Assembly: GCA_949298925.1 (NCBI GenBank)
Contig: CASFYE010000052.1
Span: 1 to 42,738 of the forward strand
DNA: 42,738 nucleotides
Direction: 5' to 3'
DNA from: an uncultured Bacillota bacterium
GTDB lineage: Bacteria > Bacillota > Clostridia > Christensenellales > UBA1242
The translations under genes and the position numbers were made by a program. The notes beneath the pieces are model-generated. The model did not search any database. It saw nothing but the letters and a program-made list of their open reading frames with translations, and was not told the DNA's origin. Positions 15,900-23,319 of this stretch are shown here, piece by piece. How positions within the stretch are numbered: the first letter of the stretch is position 1; each line of letters starts with the position of its first letter.

Positions 15900-16394
15900 T
15901 TACTTACTAAAATAAACAATTTCATAATAAGATGTTTTTAATTGTGTGTGTTTGTTTTGTGTGTCAATAATTTCTAAATTTCCATTTTCATTTATTTTTA
16001 TTTGTATGTAATTAGCATATAATGCTGTTATCTTCCATTTTTTATAAACTAATTCGTTATTGTCAAATGAAATCGATTTATAATAGTTGCCAATTTCATA
16101 TTCCATGCTTTTATCATGCGTCATATCTTTTGTCGTTGTAAAAATCATCTCTGGACAGTCTAGTTTATTGTATTCTTCGTAATCGATTACAGTTTCCTCA
16201 ATATCAAAATTGTAAAATGAATTCAATGTTGTAGTGTTGTTTTGAGAATCTAAGTAGGTGACTGAACAAACCTCCTGAAAGCCTTTAACGAGCTCTGTTA
16301 TCGTTTCAGTTACTTCTTCTTTACATCCCCAGCCTATTAAACATACAGAAGTCATTATTAAAATCAAACAAACTGTTGACAAAAATTTTTTCAT
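15900..16394 (-). CDS. Putative lipoprotein, 164 aa
   Basis: N-terminal MKKFLSTVCLILIMTSVCLIGWGC is a signal peptide (helix at 5-20) with Cys24 as the likely lipidation site, although the -3 residue is not ideal. The mature protein is hydrophilic and beta-rich with many Tyr, Asn and Thr, and has no motif I recognise. It ends close to the convergent DUF4177 gene. The ATG follows GGAGGCAAT. Probably an exported, membrane-attached protein of unknown role. Confidence 0.8.
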   Translation of the reverse strand: MKKFLSTVCLILIMTSVCLIGWGCKEEVTETITELVKGFQEVCSVTYLDSQNNTTTLNSFYNFDIEETVIDYEEYNKLDCPEMIFTTTKDMTHDKSMEYEIGNYYKSISFDNNELVYKKWKITALYANYIQIKINENGNLEIIDTQNKHTQLKTSYYEIVYFSK

Positions 16395-16508
16395 ATTGCC
16401 TCCGTGGTTATTATATCATGTTTATATGATTAAATCAATAGGTCAACTTTTACATTTTACCAACGATCGGCTAGTTTGTTTTTAACTTACCAAATTTGCT
16501 TATTTAAC

Positions 16509-16557
16509 AAAACGAAGCGAATAGTTTCGTTTTATTCTTTGGTAGCCTCAAGGGGAG
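16509..16557 (-). repeat. Truncated duplicate of tRNA-Glu 3' end plus terminator
   Basis: This 49-bp stretch repeats 16789-16837 at an exact 280-bp offset with only three mismatches. It contains the terminator stem (CGAA...TTCG) and the last 18 nt of tRNA-Glu with CCA, then breaks off inside the T-arm at 16558. The mismatches are confined to the terminator stem-loop. Confidence 0.85.
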
Positions 16558-16783
16558 CCACACCCTAAAAAAGCAAGCTTTTTTAGGGGACCTATCTCAC
16601 CACAAGGGGTTCGACTCCCAAACATCTGAAAAACTTCGCCACCGAAAAACTAAAAAGTTTTTCTTGCCACGCTTTAGAAAAAAAGCTAAAAACAGTCATT
16701 TGACTTAACCAAACTCCTGTTTTATAGCATTTTTTCCGCTTGCCTCGCTCGTTTTTGAGATGTTTGTTAAAATTTTCAATTAT
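16558..16783. repeat. Multi-hairpin repeat island 2 (tRNA-Glu locus)
   Basis: Begins with a perfect 12-bp hairpin CCCTAAAAAAGC/GCTTTTTTAGGG (16563-16588), then GACC, then an inverted copy of a tRNA T-arm (GGGGTTCGACTCCC at about 16605-16618). A GAAAAACT/AGTTTTTC hairpin follows, then the AGTCATTTGAC core at 16694-16704 shared with island 1. No credible gene lies in it; open frames here are translations of the repeat. Confidence 0.7.
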
Positions 16784-16812
16784 TAAAAAAAACGAAGCCA
16801 ATCGCTTCGTTT
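16784..16812 (-). terminator. Terminator of tRNA-Glu
   Basis: On the minus strand AACGAAGC, GATTG, GCTTCGTT and a T-run follow the tRNA 3' end by about 8 nt. Confidence 0.8.
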
Positions 16813-16819
16813 TATTCTT

Positions 16820-16894
16820 TGGTAGCCTCAAGGGGAGTCGAACCCCTCATTCCGCCGTGAAGGGGCGGCGTCTTAGCCGATTGACCATGAGGCC
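16820..16894 (-). tRNA. tRNA-Glu (UUC), CCA encoded
   Basis: Read on the minus strand: acceptor GGCCTCA pairs with TGAGGCT, D-stem GTC/GAC, anticodon stem CCGCC/GGCGG, T-arm AGGGG-TTCGACT-CCCCT, discriminator A and encoded CCA; 75 nt. The anticodon loop is CCTTCAC, giving anticodon TTC (Glu). Position 33 is therefore C in place of the almost universal U. A terminator follows. A truncated copy of its 3' end lies 280 bp away. Confidence 0.93.
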
Positions 16895-16958
16895 GTGACA
16901 GTCGATTATGATTATAATCGATAACAAAGGGTTAAGTCAAGTGTTTTGACAAAAAAAA

Positions 16959-17696
16959 TCATTTTTTTATTTTACTACTCGATTGTTTGCGTGCAAAAGT
17001 GATGACAAAAACGTTGTTTGCAAATTTTTTAAGCTCCTTTGCACATTCATTTGCGGTTGCACCAGTCGTCATTACATCATCTACAAGTAAAATGCTTTTG
17101 TTTAAAATTTTAGTTTTGTCCGTTACTTTAAATGCGTGATGCAAGTTTTTTTGTCTGTCAAAAAATCCTAGTTCTTTTTGATGCTTTGTTTCTTTAACCT
17201 TTTCAAAGCATTTAGTTTCAACCGGCAAATTACAAAGTTTTGATAGTTCTTCCGCAAGCATTTGTGCTTGATTAAATTTTCGTTTGGAAAATGACTTTTT
17301 TGACAATGGCATAGGTATGATTATGTCAAATTCAATATCAGTCTGTTTTAGCCGATCATTCATTAATTGCGCCATATGAGGAGCAAGATATTTTGCATTG
17401 CTGTCTTTAAATTTTAGTATTACTTTTTTTACCATGTCTATGTAAGGATAAACTGAAATTGCTCTGTCAAAAGCTTTTCGATGAGATTTGCAATTGTCAC
17501 AAACTATGCTGTCGCCTTGTAGTATATCATCACAAAGCTTACAACGTTTGTCGTTTTCAAAATGTAGTTTTTCTTCGCATTCATCACAATAACAAATTTT
17601 AGGGTCGGGAATATCTCGACCACAAAATATGCATTTTAAATTCGAAGGAAAAAATATTTCTAAAATCCAATTCCAAATTTTTTTTAAAGTTTTCAT
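16959..17696 (-). CDS. comF: ComF family protein (zinc finger plus phosphoribosyltransferase fold)
   Basis: 245 aa from ATG 17696. The N-terminal half has a four-cysteine zinc module (CIFC, CDEC, CKLC and CDNC pairs). The C-terminal half has the type I phosphoribosyltransferase fold with PRPP loop LLVDDVMTTGAT and the MPLSKKSFSKRKFNQAQMLA segment typical of ComF. In Bacillus, ComF aids DNA uptake for transformation as a cytosolic partner of ComFA; no comFA is seen here. A TTG 12 nt upstream is another possible start; neither has a clear ribosome site. Confidence 0.92.
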   Translation of the reverse strand: MKTLKKIWNWILEIFFPSNLKCIFCGRDIPDPKICYCDECEEKLHFENDKRCKLCDDILQGDSIVCDNCKSHRKAFDRAISVYPYIDMVKKVILKFKDSNAKYLAPHMAQLMNDRLKQTDIEFDIIIPMPLSKKSFSKRKFNQAQMLAEELSKLCNLPVETKCFEKVKETKHQKELGFFDRQKNLHHAFKVTDKTKILNKSILLVDDVMTTGATANECAKELKKFANNVFVITFARKQSSSKIKK

Positions 17697-17741
17697 ATTG
17701 TTTATCAAAATGTGCTCATTAAAACGTTTTATTTTAAATCA

Positions 17742-17773
17742 CCCCAAAGCATTGCGAAGCAATTGCTTTGGGG
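17742..17773 (-). terminator. Long hairpin, probable terminator of the 74-aa gene
   Basis: CCCCAAAGCATTGC pairs with GCAATTGCTTTGGGG with one bulge and a GAA loop. It lies between the 74-aa gene and comF on the minus strand. The T-tract is weak, so a processing or repeat role is possible. Confidence 0.45.
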
Positions 17774-17808
17774 CTTTAAAAATCATTTAACCAAAATTTA
17801 ATTTTAGA

Positions 17809-18033
17809 TTAAATATTTAACAGTCTCATAATTCTTCCTGAGACGATCATGAGTATAAGGTCAATCAGCCAAACGATGTTGAAACCAAAGAATACTCTAA
17901 GTAATCCTGCCACTGGTTTTCCTTCCTTAAATCTTGTTAAAATGCCAAGTATCCAAGCGGTAACAGGTATTATTGCAAGGATAATGCTGACAATTCGTCC
18001 AAGTCCGAAGTAATCTTTTCCTTTTTTAGCCAT
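17809..18033 (-). CDS. Small two-helix membrane protein, 74 aa
   Basis: MAKKGKDYFGLGRIVSIIL opens the protein, followed by a helix at about 13-32, a charged loop (TRFKEGKPVAG), and a second helix at about 43-65 ending SGRIMRLLNI. I recall similar small proteins from Clostridia without a function. AAAGGAGGAAAAATC gives a strong ribosome site. No operon partners. Confidence 0.85.
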   Translation of the reverse strand: MAKKGKDYFGLGRIVSIILAIIPVTAWILGILTRFKEGKPVAGLLRVFFGFNIVWLIDLILMIVSGRIMRLLNI

Positions 18034-18137
18034 GATTTTTCCTCCTTTCTTTTAAAAGAATACCATTTTTTTATAAAAAAACAAAACGAATTACAAGTAC
18101 ATAGTGAATTTCAATTAGACAAAATTTTAATTACGTA

Positions 18138-18166
18138 TTGACAACTGATCACAAAGGTGCTATAAC
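18138..18166 (+). promoter_or_regulatory. Promoter of the 260-aa orphan
   Basis: TTGACA, 17 nt, TATAAC. The spacer contains AAAGGTG and the -35 reads TTGACAAC, as in the ankyrin gene promoters (TTGACAAC and AAAGGTG). Confidence 0.75.
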
Positions 18167-18186
18167 TTTTTTAAGAGGGCAATGAT

Positions 18187-18969
18187 TTGTTATCTTATCC
18201 GCAAGTAAAAAAAATTTTGAAAGATGAAGAAGACAGAGTGTTAAGGTCTAAAATTCTAAGTTTTACAAAGGACAATAGTTCTTTGTTTGCTTTATTGTGT
18301 TCAATAAGGATGTATTTTGATCCAAACAGTTCAAGATTTGAAAGAAAAGGTTTTTTGAAAAACATACAAAACAACAATTTGGTGGAAAGTTTTAATATCT
18401 TGCGACCAGGGTTTTTAAAGAGAATTAATACTTTTTTTCAGAAAGTCGGCAACAGATCCATCAATGCGACAAATAGAGCTTCTCTTGAAATAACGGTTGA
18501 CGGAGTCTCGGGTAAAATAACTCCATTCAACATCGCTGTTGAAAAAGAATACGAGGGGAATAATAATTGTTACTCAAATGTTGTTATGCTTGCCATTCGT
18601 CGCTATGTTGAAGGCATAAAAATAAATGGTATTTGTGGAATTTTACGGTCACCTGAATACTTACGAACCGACACAGAAGATGTTATTCATTGCGTAGTTG
18701 AGAAAGATGACATGATTAACGATATGCTTAGGCATTGTGCTTTTTCAAAAGATCTATATGAAAAATTATTTTGTTTTGAAACACTTACAAATTTTTCTAA
18801 CGAAAAGATTTTTAATCAAATAATGTTTGTGCGTTCTAAGGCTCCAGAATGTATAGGAGGAGAGGGTGTTGCCCCGTACTACTTTTTGGCAAATGATGAT
18901 TTTATGGATAATGTTAAGAAAAGGCTTGATGAAAAAGTTTCTAATGCAGACGAGATAGCAAGACAATAA
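18187..18969 (+). CDS. Hypothetical protein, 260 aa
   Basis: Starts with TTG 18187; the upstream ATG at 18183 is in another frame and stops quickly. GAGGG provides a weak ribosome site. The protein is soluble, with no signal peptide and no family I recognise. Residues 127-135 (NCYSNVVML) and 168 (IHCVVE) place a Cys and a His in a spacing seen in papain-like peptidases, but this is weak. It has a strong promoter of the type used by the ankyrin genes and no operon partner. Possibly part of a lineage-specific accessory set with the next two genes. Confidence 0.7.
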   Translation: MLSYPQVKKILKDEEDRVLRSKILSFTKDNSSLFALLCSIRMYFDPNSSRFERKGFLKNIQNNNLVESFNILRPGFLKRINTFFQKVGNRSINATNRASLEITVDGVSGKITPFNIAVEKEYEGNNNCYSNVVMLAIRRYVEGIKINGICGILRSPEYLRTDTEDVIHCVVEKDDMINDMLRHCAFSKDLYEKLFCFETLTNFSNEKIFNQIMFVRSKAPECIGGEGVAPYYFLANDDFMDNVKKRLDEKVSNADEIARQ

Positions 18970-19163
18970 AAATATAATTTTATTGAGCTATGAAAACAAA
19001 AAAATTTGATTATGAAATTTGTTGTGCGGTTTAGAATAATGACGATAAAACTTATGGCGTGTTTGGTAAATGTTTAATTAATATAAACTATGACAGCAAA
19101 AGTATGAAAAAGTGTTGACTTGTTTGAAATTGTGTGTTAACCTAAAAATATAAGGAGGCACAA

Positions 19164-19334
19164 ATGATTAACGAAGTAAAAGCAAACCCAGAAAGCAACA
19201 CTGATGATATGATCATATTTGATGGGATCGTCTTGGATGATCCCGACGATGAAAAAGAATTGTCAAAACAGGACGAAATGAAACTAGAAAGGCTTTTTTA
19301 TAAAATAAAAAAAGAAAAAACATTGACTAGATAA
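19164..19334 (+). CDS. Acidic 56-aa hypothetical protein
   Basis: Below usual size cut-offs. ATG 19164 follows AAGGAGGCACA, and TTGACT at 19115 gives a probable -35. The product is Asp/Glu-rich (DDPDDEKE near the middle) with a basic tail (YKIKKEKTLTR). It is followed at once by a clear terminator. No family recognised; the size, acidity and strong expression signals would suit an inhibitor, antitoxin or adaptor, which is inference only. Confidence 0.65.
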   Translation: MINEVKANPESNTDDMIIFDGIVLDDPDDEKELSKQDEMKLERLFYKIKKEKTLTR

Positions 19335-19340
19335 AAGTTT

Positions 19341-19364
19341 AAAAGTAGCGAACGCTACTTTTTT
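19341..19364 (+). terminator. Terminator of the 56-aa gene
   Basis: AAGTAGCG/CGCTACTT stem with AA loop, A-rich 5' side and T-run 3' side, 8 nt after the stop codon. Confidence 0.85.
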
Positions 19365-19476
19365 ATTTCATGGACAAAAACCGTAAAAATACTCAAATAT
19401 TAGACAAAATTTTTTGAAATATATGTGCTAAAATATTGTTGTTGTTTTGCTTTAAATTATAGATATTGGAGAGATT

Positions 19477-19938
19477 ATGATAAAAAGTGAAAGTTTAAAT
19501 GAAAAATTTTGTTATAATGCTGTTTTTGACAAAATATCGCAAGTGACAAAGGCTTATTTAGGAATTTTTCAAGAGTTTGATGCGTCAAATAAGGAAGTTG
19601 TTTTTACTGGCGCAATGTTTCGTCAATTATACAATTCAAACAAAACAGGCCAAGGCAACGGTGGGCACAATAATGCACATGATGATTTTAAAAATAGGAT
19701 GATAAAAGCCTTAACGAATGTCTGTGATGAAAATGAAATCAATGAATTGAGCGTGGAGAACAATATGTTTTCAGATAAATATAGAAGGCTATACGGCAGG
19801 CTGTCAAATCATTTTGCATTAAGCAGTTCGCAAAGTCCTAGTAGCGCCTATGAAATAAGCGTGCATAATGACAAAATTTGGGAAAAATGGTTTTCATTGT
19901 TAAAAACATTATGTGAAGACAAAGTGATATCAAGATAA
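19477..19938 (+). CDS. Hypothetical protein, 153 aa
   Basis: A soluble, mostly helical protein with an Asn/Gly/His-rich stretch (TGQGNGGHNNAHDDF) near residues 57-71 and a Ser-rich loop near 117-123. No signal peptide, membrane helix or known motif. ATTGGAGAG lies upstream of the ATG. It forms its own unit and is followed by a short terminator hairpin (TGCC/GGCA plus T7 at 19941-19962). Third orphan in this row. Confidence 0.75.
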   Translation: MIKSESLNEKFCYNAVFDKISQVTKAYLGIFQEFDASNKEVVFTGAMFRQLYNSNKTGQGNGGHNNAHDDFKNRMIKALTNVCDENEINELSVENNMFSDKYRRLYGRLSNHFALSSSQSPSSAYEISVHNDKIWEKWFSLLKTLCEDKVISR

Positions 19939-19940
19939 TT

Positions 19941-19962
19941 AAAGTGCCGTTGGCATTTTTTT
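19941..19962 (+). terminator. Short terminator after the 153-aa orphan
   Basis: TGCC-GTT-GGCA stem followed by T7. Confidence 0.55.
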
Positions 19963-19999
19963 AATTTTATAAATTGTTATACAATTAACCATATCAATT

Positions 20000-20033
20000 T
20001 TGTTTGAATAAAAGCATAAATATGCTATCATAT
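20000..20033 (+). promoter_or_regulatory. Promoter and palindrome upstream of the SPFH gene
   Basis: TTGTTT at 20000, then 15 nt, then ATATGCTATCATAT at 20020-20033. The same arrangement with a perfect 14-bp palindrome lies at 22275-22308. Whichever hexamer is the -10, the two promoters match. Confidence 0.55.
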
Positions 20034-20054
20034 TTTTGTAATAAAGGAGAAGAT

Positions 20055-21089
20055 ATGGGGATTTTAAAAAATATTGAATGGAAAGATAACAGCACCAATC
20101 TTATTATTTGGAAGTATCCAATAAACAAAGACCATGTCAACAGAGGTTCTGCATTGACTGTTAGAGAGGGGCAAGTCGCTATCTTTGTTGACAAAGGGAG
20201 ACTCGCAGATGTGTTTTTGCCAGGTTTCTATAAATTGGACACCAACAATTTGCCTGTGCTTACAAAATTGCTGTCATGGAAATATGGCTTTGAAACACCT
20301 TTTAAGTCGGATATTTATTTTGTAAACACAAAACAATTTACCAATCAAAAATGGGGGACTGTTAATCCTATTATTGTGAGAGATAAGGATTATGGCGCAG
20401 TTAGAATTAGAGGCTTTGGCAATTATTCTTTCAAAGTCGATGATGCTTACATTTTTATGAAAAATTTGAGTGGGACAAACGCAAGTTTTAACACCGATCA
20501 AATTAGCGATTATTTAAGAAGTATGGTGGTCAGTGGCATTTCTGATGCAATTGGCGAAAGTAAAATACCTGTTTTAGATATGGCTGGGAATTTGCAAGAG
20601 CTTTCAAAAATTGTTGAGCAGAAGATGGGGTTAAATTTTAAAAATATTGGCTTAAAGTTGACGAGTTTTGTTTTTGAAAACTTTTCACTGCCTGAGGAAC
20701 TTGAAAAAGCGCTTGATAAAAATACTACTTTGGGAATGCTTAGAGGCAACATGGATGTTTACACTCAAATGGAAACATTGGCCGTTATGAAGGAAGCTGC
20801 AAAAAATCCTGGATCTGCTGGAGGAACTTTGGGAGCAGGAATGGGCTTAGGTATGGGCATGGGCATGGGCAATATTTTTGCGAGCAACATGCAACAAATG
20901 GCTGAAAATCAATCTAAAAAATCCAAACAACCTTCAAAAACATGCCCACATTGTGATGCCGAACTTCATGGCAATCCTAAATTTTGTCCAGAGTGTGGCA
21001 AAAGTTTAAAAGCGGTTTGCCCAGATTGCGGGACAGAAGTAAGGGCGAACGCAAAGTTTTGCCCAGAATGTGGGAGAAAACTTAAATGA
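20055..21089 (+). CDS. YdjI-like SPFH-domain protein with two zinc ribbons
   Basis: 344 aa from ATG 20055 (AAAGGAGAAGAT upstream; a start 51 nt earlier lacks a ribosome site). Residues about 20-225 form the SPFH/prohibitin-type domain of the YdjI family (VREGQVAIFVDKGRLADVFLPG, split here over strands). A Gly/Met-rich linker (GLGMGMGMG) follows, then two zinc ribbons at the C-terminus with CPHC/CPEC and CPDC/CPEC pairs. In Bacillus subtilis YdjI works with the membrane proteins YdjG and YdjH and the PspA-like YdjF in envelope stress. The stop overlaps the next gene by 4 nt (ATGA), so they are coupled. No PspA homologue is in the window. Confidence 0.88.
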   Translation: MGILKNIEWKDNSTNLIIWKYPINKDHVNRGSALTVREGQVAIFVDKGRLADVFLPGFYKLDTNNLPVLTKLLSWKYGFETPFKSDIYFVNTKQFTNQKWGTVNPIIVRDKDYGAVRIRGFGNYSFKVDDAYIFMKNLSGTNASFNTDQISDYLRSMVVSGISDAIGESKIPVLDMAGNLQELSKIVEQKMGLNFKNIGLKLTSFVFENFSLPEELEKALDKNTTLGMLRGNMDVYTQMETLAVMKEAAKNPGSAGGTLGAGMGLGMGMGMGNIFASNMQQMAENQSKKSKQPSKTCPHCDAELHGNPKFCPECGKSLKAVCPDCGTEVRANAKFCPECGRKLK

Positions 21090-22174
21090 CAAATAAATCC
21101 ACAGATGAATTATTGTATGGTGATGAAAAACTTGACACTTCTGTATGCAAATGTCCTAATTGTGGTGGAGAAAGTGAATTTTCTGCAGTTGACCAGAAAA
21201 TGAAGTGCCTGTATTGTGGGAGTTTGTTTGATGTCGAAAGCCTTGGGACGATAGAGGAGCGGGATTTGGATGAGCTTTTGTCCAAGGGTCAAGTTTGGAA
21301 GAACGCATATGTTTATCAATGCAAAAGCTGTGGAGCAAAAGAAGTCGTTGAAAATCAAGAATTTTCGATGGAGTGCCCATTTTGTGGCACAAGTAATATA
21401 ATAAAGATAAATCAGTTGCCAGGCTTAAAACCTCAGGGTGTAGCGCCTTTCAAAATAGGGAAAGAAGAATCGGTAAAAATAGCATTAAATTGGGCGAGAA
21501 AAAAGGTTTTTGCGCCAAATTCATTTAAAAAAGGTGCCAAAGCCCAAAATATTCACGGAGTGTATAATCCGATATTCACATTTGATGCTAAAACCAAAAA
21601 CGAATATTACGGTCGTTTAGGAAAAAATGTTGTTTCATATAGATTTGTTAACGGCAGACGTACTGCCCAAACGACCACAAGGTATTTTGACATCAGAGGA
21701 CAAAAAAATGTGAATTTTGATGACATTTTGGTGCAAGCTTCTACCAATCTGCCTGAAAAATACGTAAAAAAAATTGAGCCTTTTCCTACAAATAATGCTC
21801 CTAAATATAAGTCGGAATATTTAAGAGGTTATGTTGCTTCTACATATGATAAAGATGGGAAAGAATGTTGGGAAGAATGTAAAACGCAAATTAAAAAGCG
21901 TGTTGAAGCTGTGATCTTAAAAAGTTATTCATATGATGTAAAACAGTTTTTAAACGTAAAGACGAAATTTGAAAATAAAAAATATAAGTTCGTTTTAGTG
22001 CCCATTTATGTTGGTCATTACAAATACAAAAACAAATTATACAATTTCTATATTAATGGTGATAATGGAAAGATTGCAGGTAAAACTCCAATTTCAGCAT
22101 GGAAAGTGCTGTTTGTGGTTTTTGGGGTATTATTGTTTATAGGTGCTATTGCGACAATAATTGCTCTTTCATGA
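21086..22174 (+). CDS. YdjG-like zinc-ribbon membrane protein
   Basis: 362 aa. Residues 21-45 hold one zinc ribbon (CPNC, CLYC) and about 78-100 a second (CKSC, CPFC). A beta-rich domain follows (IHGVYNPIFTFDAKT, then GRRTAQTTTRYFDI). A single membrane helix lies at 340-361 at the C-terminus after the LVPIYVGHYKYKNKLYNFYI segment. This is the architecture of the TFIIB-type zinc-ribbon membrane proteins found beside YdjI-like SPFH genes. Translation is coupled to the SPFH gene by an ATGA overlap. Likely a membrane receptor that recruits the SPFH protein. Confidence 0.85.
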   Translation: MTNKSTDELLYGDEKLDTSVCKCPNCGGESEFSAVDQKMKCLYCGSLFDVESLGTIEERDLDELLSKGQVWKNAYVYQCKSCGAKEVVENQEFSMECPFCGTSNIIKINQLPGLKPQGVAPFKIGKEESVKIALNWARKKVFAPNSFKKGAKAQNIHGVYNPIFTFDAKTKNEYYGRLGKNVVSYRFVNGRRTAQTTTRYFDIRGQKNVNFDDILVQASTNLPEKYVKKIEPFPTNNAPKYKSEYLRGYVASTYDKDGKECWEECKTQIKKRVEAVILKSYSYDVKQFLNVKTKFENKKYKFVLVPIYVGHYKYKNKLYNFYINGDNGKIAGKTPISAWKVLFVVFGVLLFIGAIATIIALS

Positions 22175-22274
22175 CGTTATGGTAAATTATGTTAAAGAAA
22201 CAAATATGATTATGGCAAATTAATGTTGACATTTTAATGTTAATCTTTGTAAAGTGTCATTTGTAGTTAATAAT

Positions 22275-22308
22275 TTGTTTTATATTGTTTGTAAATATGA
22301 TATCATAT
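22275..22308 (+). promoter_or_regulatory. Promoter with perfect 14-bp palindrome
   Basis: TTGTTT at 22275-22280, 15 nt, then ATATGATATCATAT at 22295-22308, a perfect palindrome overlapping the likely -10. It matches 20000-20033 in motif and spacing. Confidence 0.55.
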
Positions 22309-22326
22309 CATTAAGGAGGATTTGAA

Positions 22327-22767
22327 ATGGGAAGAAATTTTGTTTACAAAGTTTTAGGTGCTTTGATAATTGTTTTGGCTTCTGTCTTGTGGATATTGTC
22401 ACTCACTGTTACAGATGCCTTTGGATTTTTTAACTTGGCATGGGCAGGTGTTCTGCTGTGTGGTGGTATAGGTTTATTATTTTTAATAAACGGTGTTTTG
22501 CAAAAAAACATAACAACAGTTAAAAAACTAAAAATTTGGTTCGGTGCTGGGTTATTGATTTGTGCGGTTTTGTGTTTGGTCTCTGCGATCGCTTTGCCTC
22601 ACAGTTTGGTTTTACCTATTATTTCAATAGTTGTTGCTTTCGCGTTTTTGATCACCATTTTAGCGACCGGTGGCAAAAAATGGGATGAAGGCGACAATCA
22701 TAAGTTAGGATACAAAAACTACCACGAAAGAAAAGCTGAAGAAGAAAAAAAAGAAGAAAGCGAATAA
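22327..22767 (+). CDS. Four-helix membrane protein, 146 aa
   Basis: Four hydrophobic segments (about 7-27, 36-56, 69-88 and 92-112) followed by a charged cytosolic tail (KKWDEGDNHKLGYKNYHERK, then a Glu/Lys run). No family recognised. AAGGAGG precedes the ATG by 6 nt. It starts a second unit whose promoter matches that of the SPFH operon, so it probably belongs to the same envelope system. Confidence 0.8.
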   Translation: MGRNFVYKVLGALIIVLASVLWILSLTVTDAFGFFNLAWAGVLLCGGIGLLFLINGVLQKNITTVKKLKIWFGAGLLICAVLCLVSAIALPHSLVLPIISIVVAFAFLITILATGGKKWDEGDNHKLGYKNYHERKAEEEKKEESE

Positions 22768-22770
22768 AGC

Positions 22771-23274
22771 ATGAAAAGTAAAAATGAAGTAAGTGTTGAA
22801 AAAGACTTAAAAACAAGATTAATTGTTTCGTTTGTTGTGACGATTATGCTTGTTTTTGGAATTCCTTTAATAATAGTTGGAGCAACCCAATCTATTTGGG
22901 CCATTTTAGGAATAGGCATAGCTTTTACGGTTATAGGTTTTTATGGTGCGCCAATATCATGGACGACTTATGCAAATTTTAAAACATTAAAGAGAATTGT
23001 GGACTGTGTTAATGAGGAAAATTTATTGACAACTGAAGAGATATCAAAACAGCTTCAAATAGATGAGAAGTCGGTTAAACAACAATTAACCCTTGCTATT
23101 AAAAAAAAGTATATTACCGGATTTTTGTTTGATGGATCAACATTGACAGCAAACAACAAAGAAACGTCAAAAAAACGAGTTTTGGAAAACAAATGCCCAA
23201 ATTGTGGCGCGGTTATGGATTTTAATGAAACGACGTGGCATTGCTCATATTGTAATTCCAAATTTGAAAAATAG
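22771..23274 (+). CDS. Membrane-anchored winged-helix/zinc-ribbon protein, 167 aa
   Basis: Two helices at about 17-37 and 42-60 are followed by a helix-turn-helix-like region at 80-118 (LLTTEEISKQLQIDEKSV, then IKKKYITGFLFDG) and a C-terminal zinc ribbon with CPNC and CSYC at about 142-161. The start lies 3 nt after the previous stop, so the pair is coupled. The helix-turn-helix could bind DNA, making this a membrane-tethered regulator, or serve as a protein-binding module as in PCI domains. The zinc ribbon is of the same kind as in the SPFH and YdjG-like proteins. Confidence 0.8.
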   Translation: MKSKNEVSVEKDLKTRLIVSFVVTIMLVFGIPLIIVGATQSIWAILGIGIAFTVIGFYGAPISWTTYANFKTLKRIVDCVNEENLLTTEEISKQLQIDEKSVKQQLTLAIKKKYITGFLFDGSTLTANNKETSKKRVLENKCPNCGAVMDFNETTWHCSYCNSKFEK

Positions 23275-23276
23275 TA

Positions 23277-23305
23277 TTGACATTTGATTAATTTTTTGTT
23301 ACCAT
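23277..23305 (+). promoter_or_regulatory. Promoter of the 290-aa anchored protein
   Basis: TTGACA at 23277-23282 overlaps the preceding stop codon; TACCAT follows after 17 nt. GAGGAGGG leads to the ATG. The last gene can thus be expressed apart from the unit upstream. Confidence 0.55.
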
Positions 23306-23319
23306 TAAGCGAGGAGGGA

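Noticed and set aside
16592-16831. 79-codon minus-strand frame between the tRNA-Glu copies
   Set aside because: It runs through the repeat island, the terminator and into the tRNA 3' end, and has no ribosome site.
18187-18969. Papain- or transglutaminase-like peptidase
   Set aside because: Only a Cys and a His at plausible spacing are seen; no family blocks around them.
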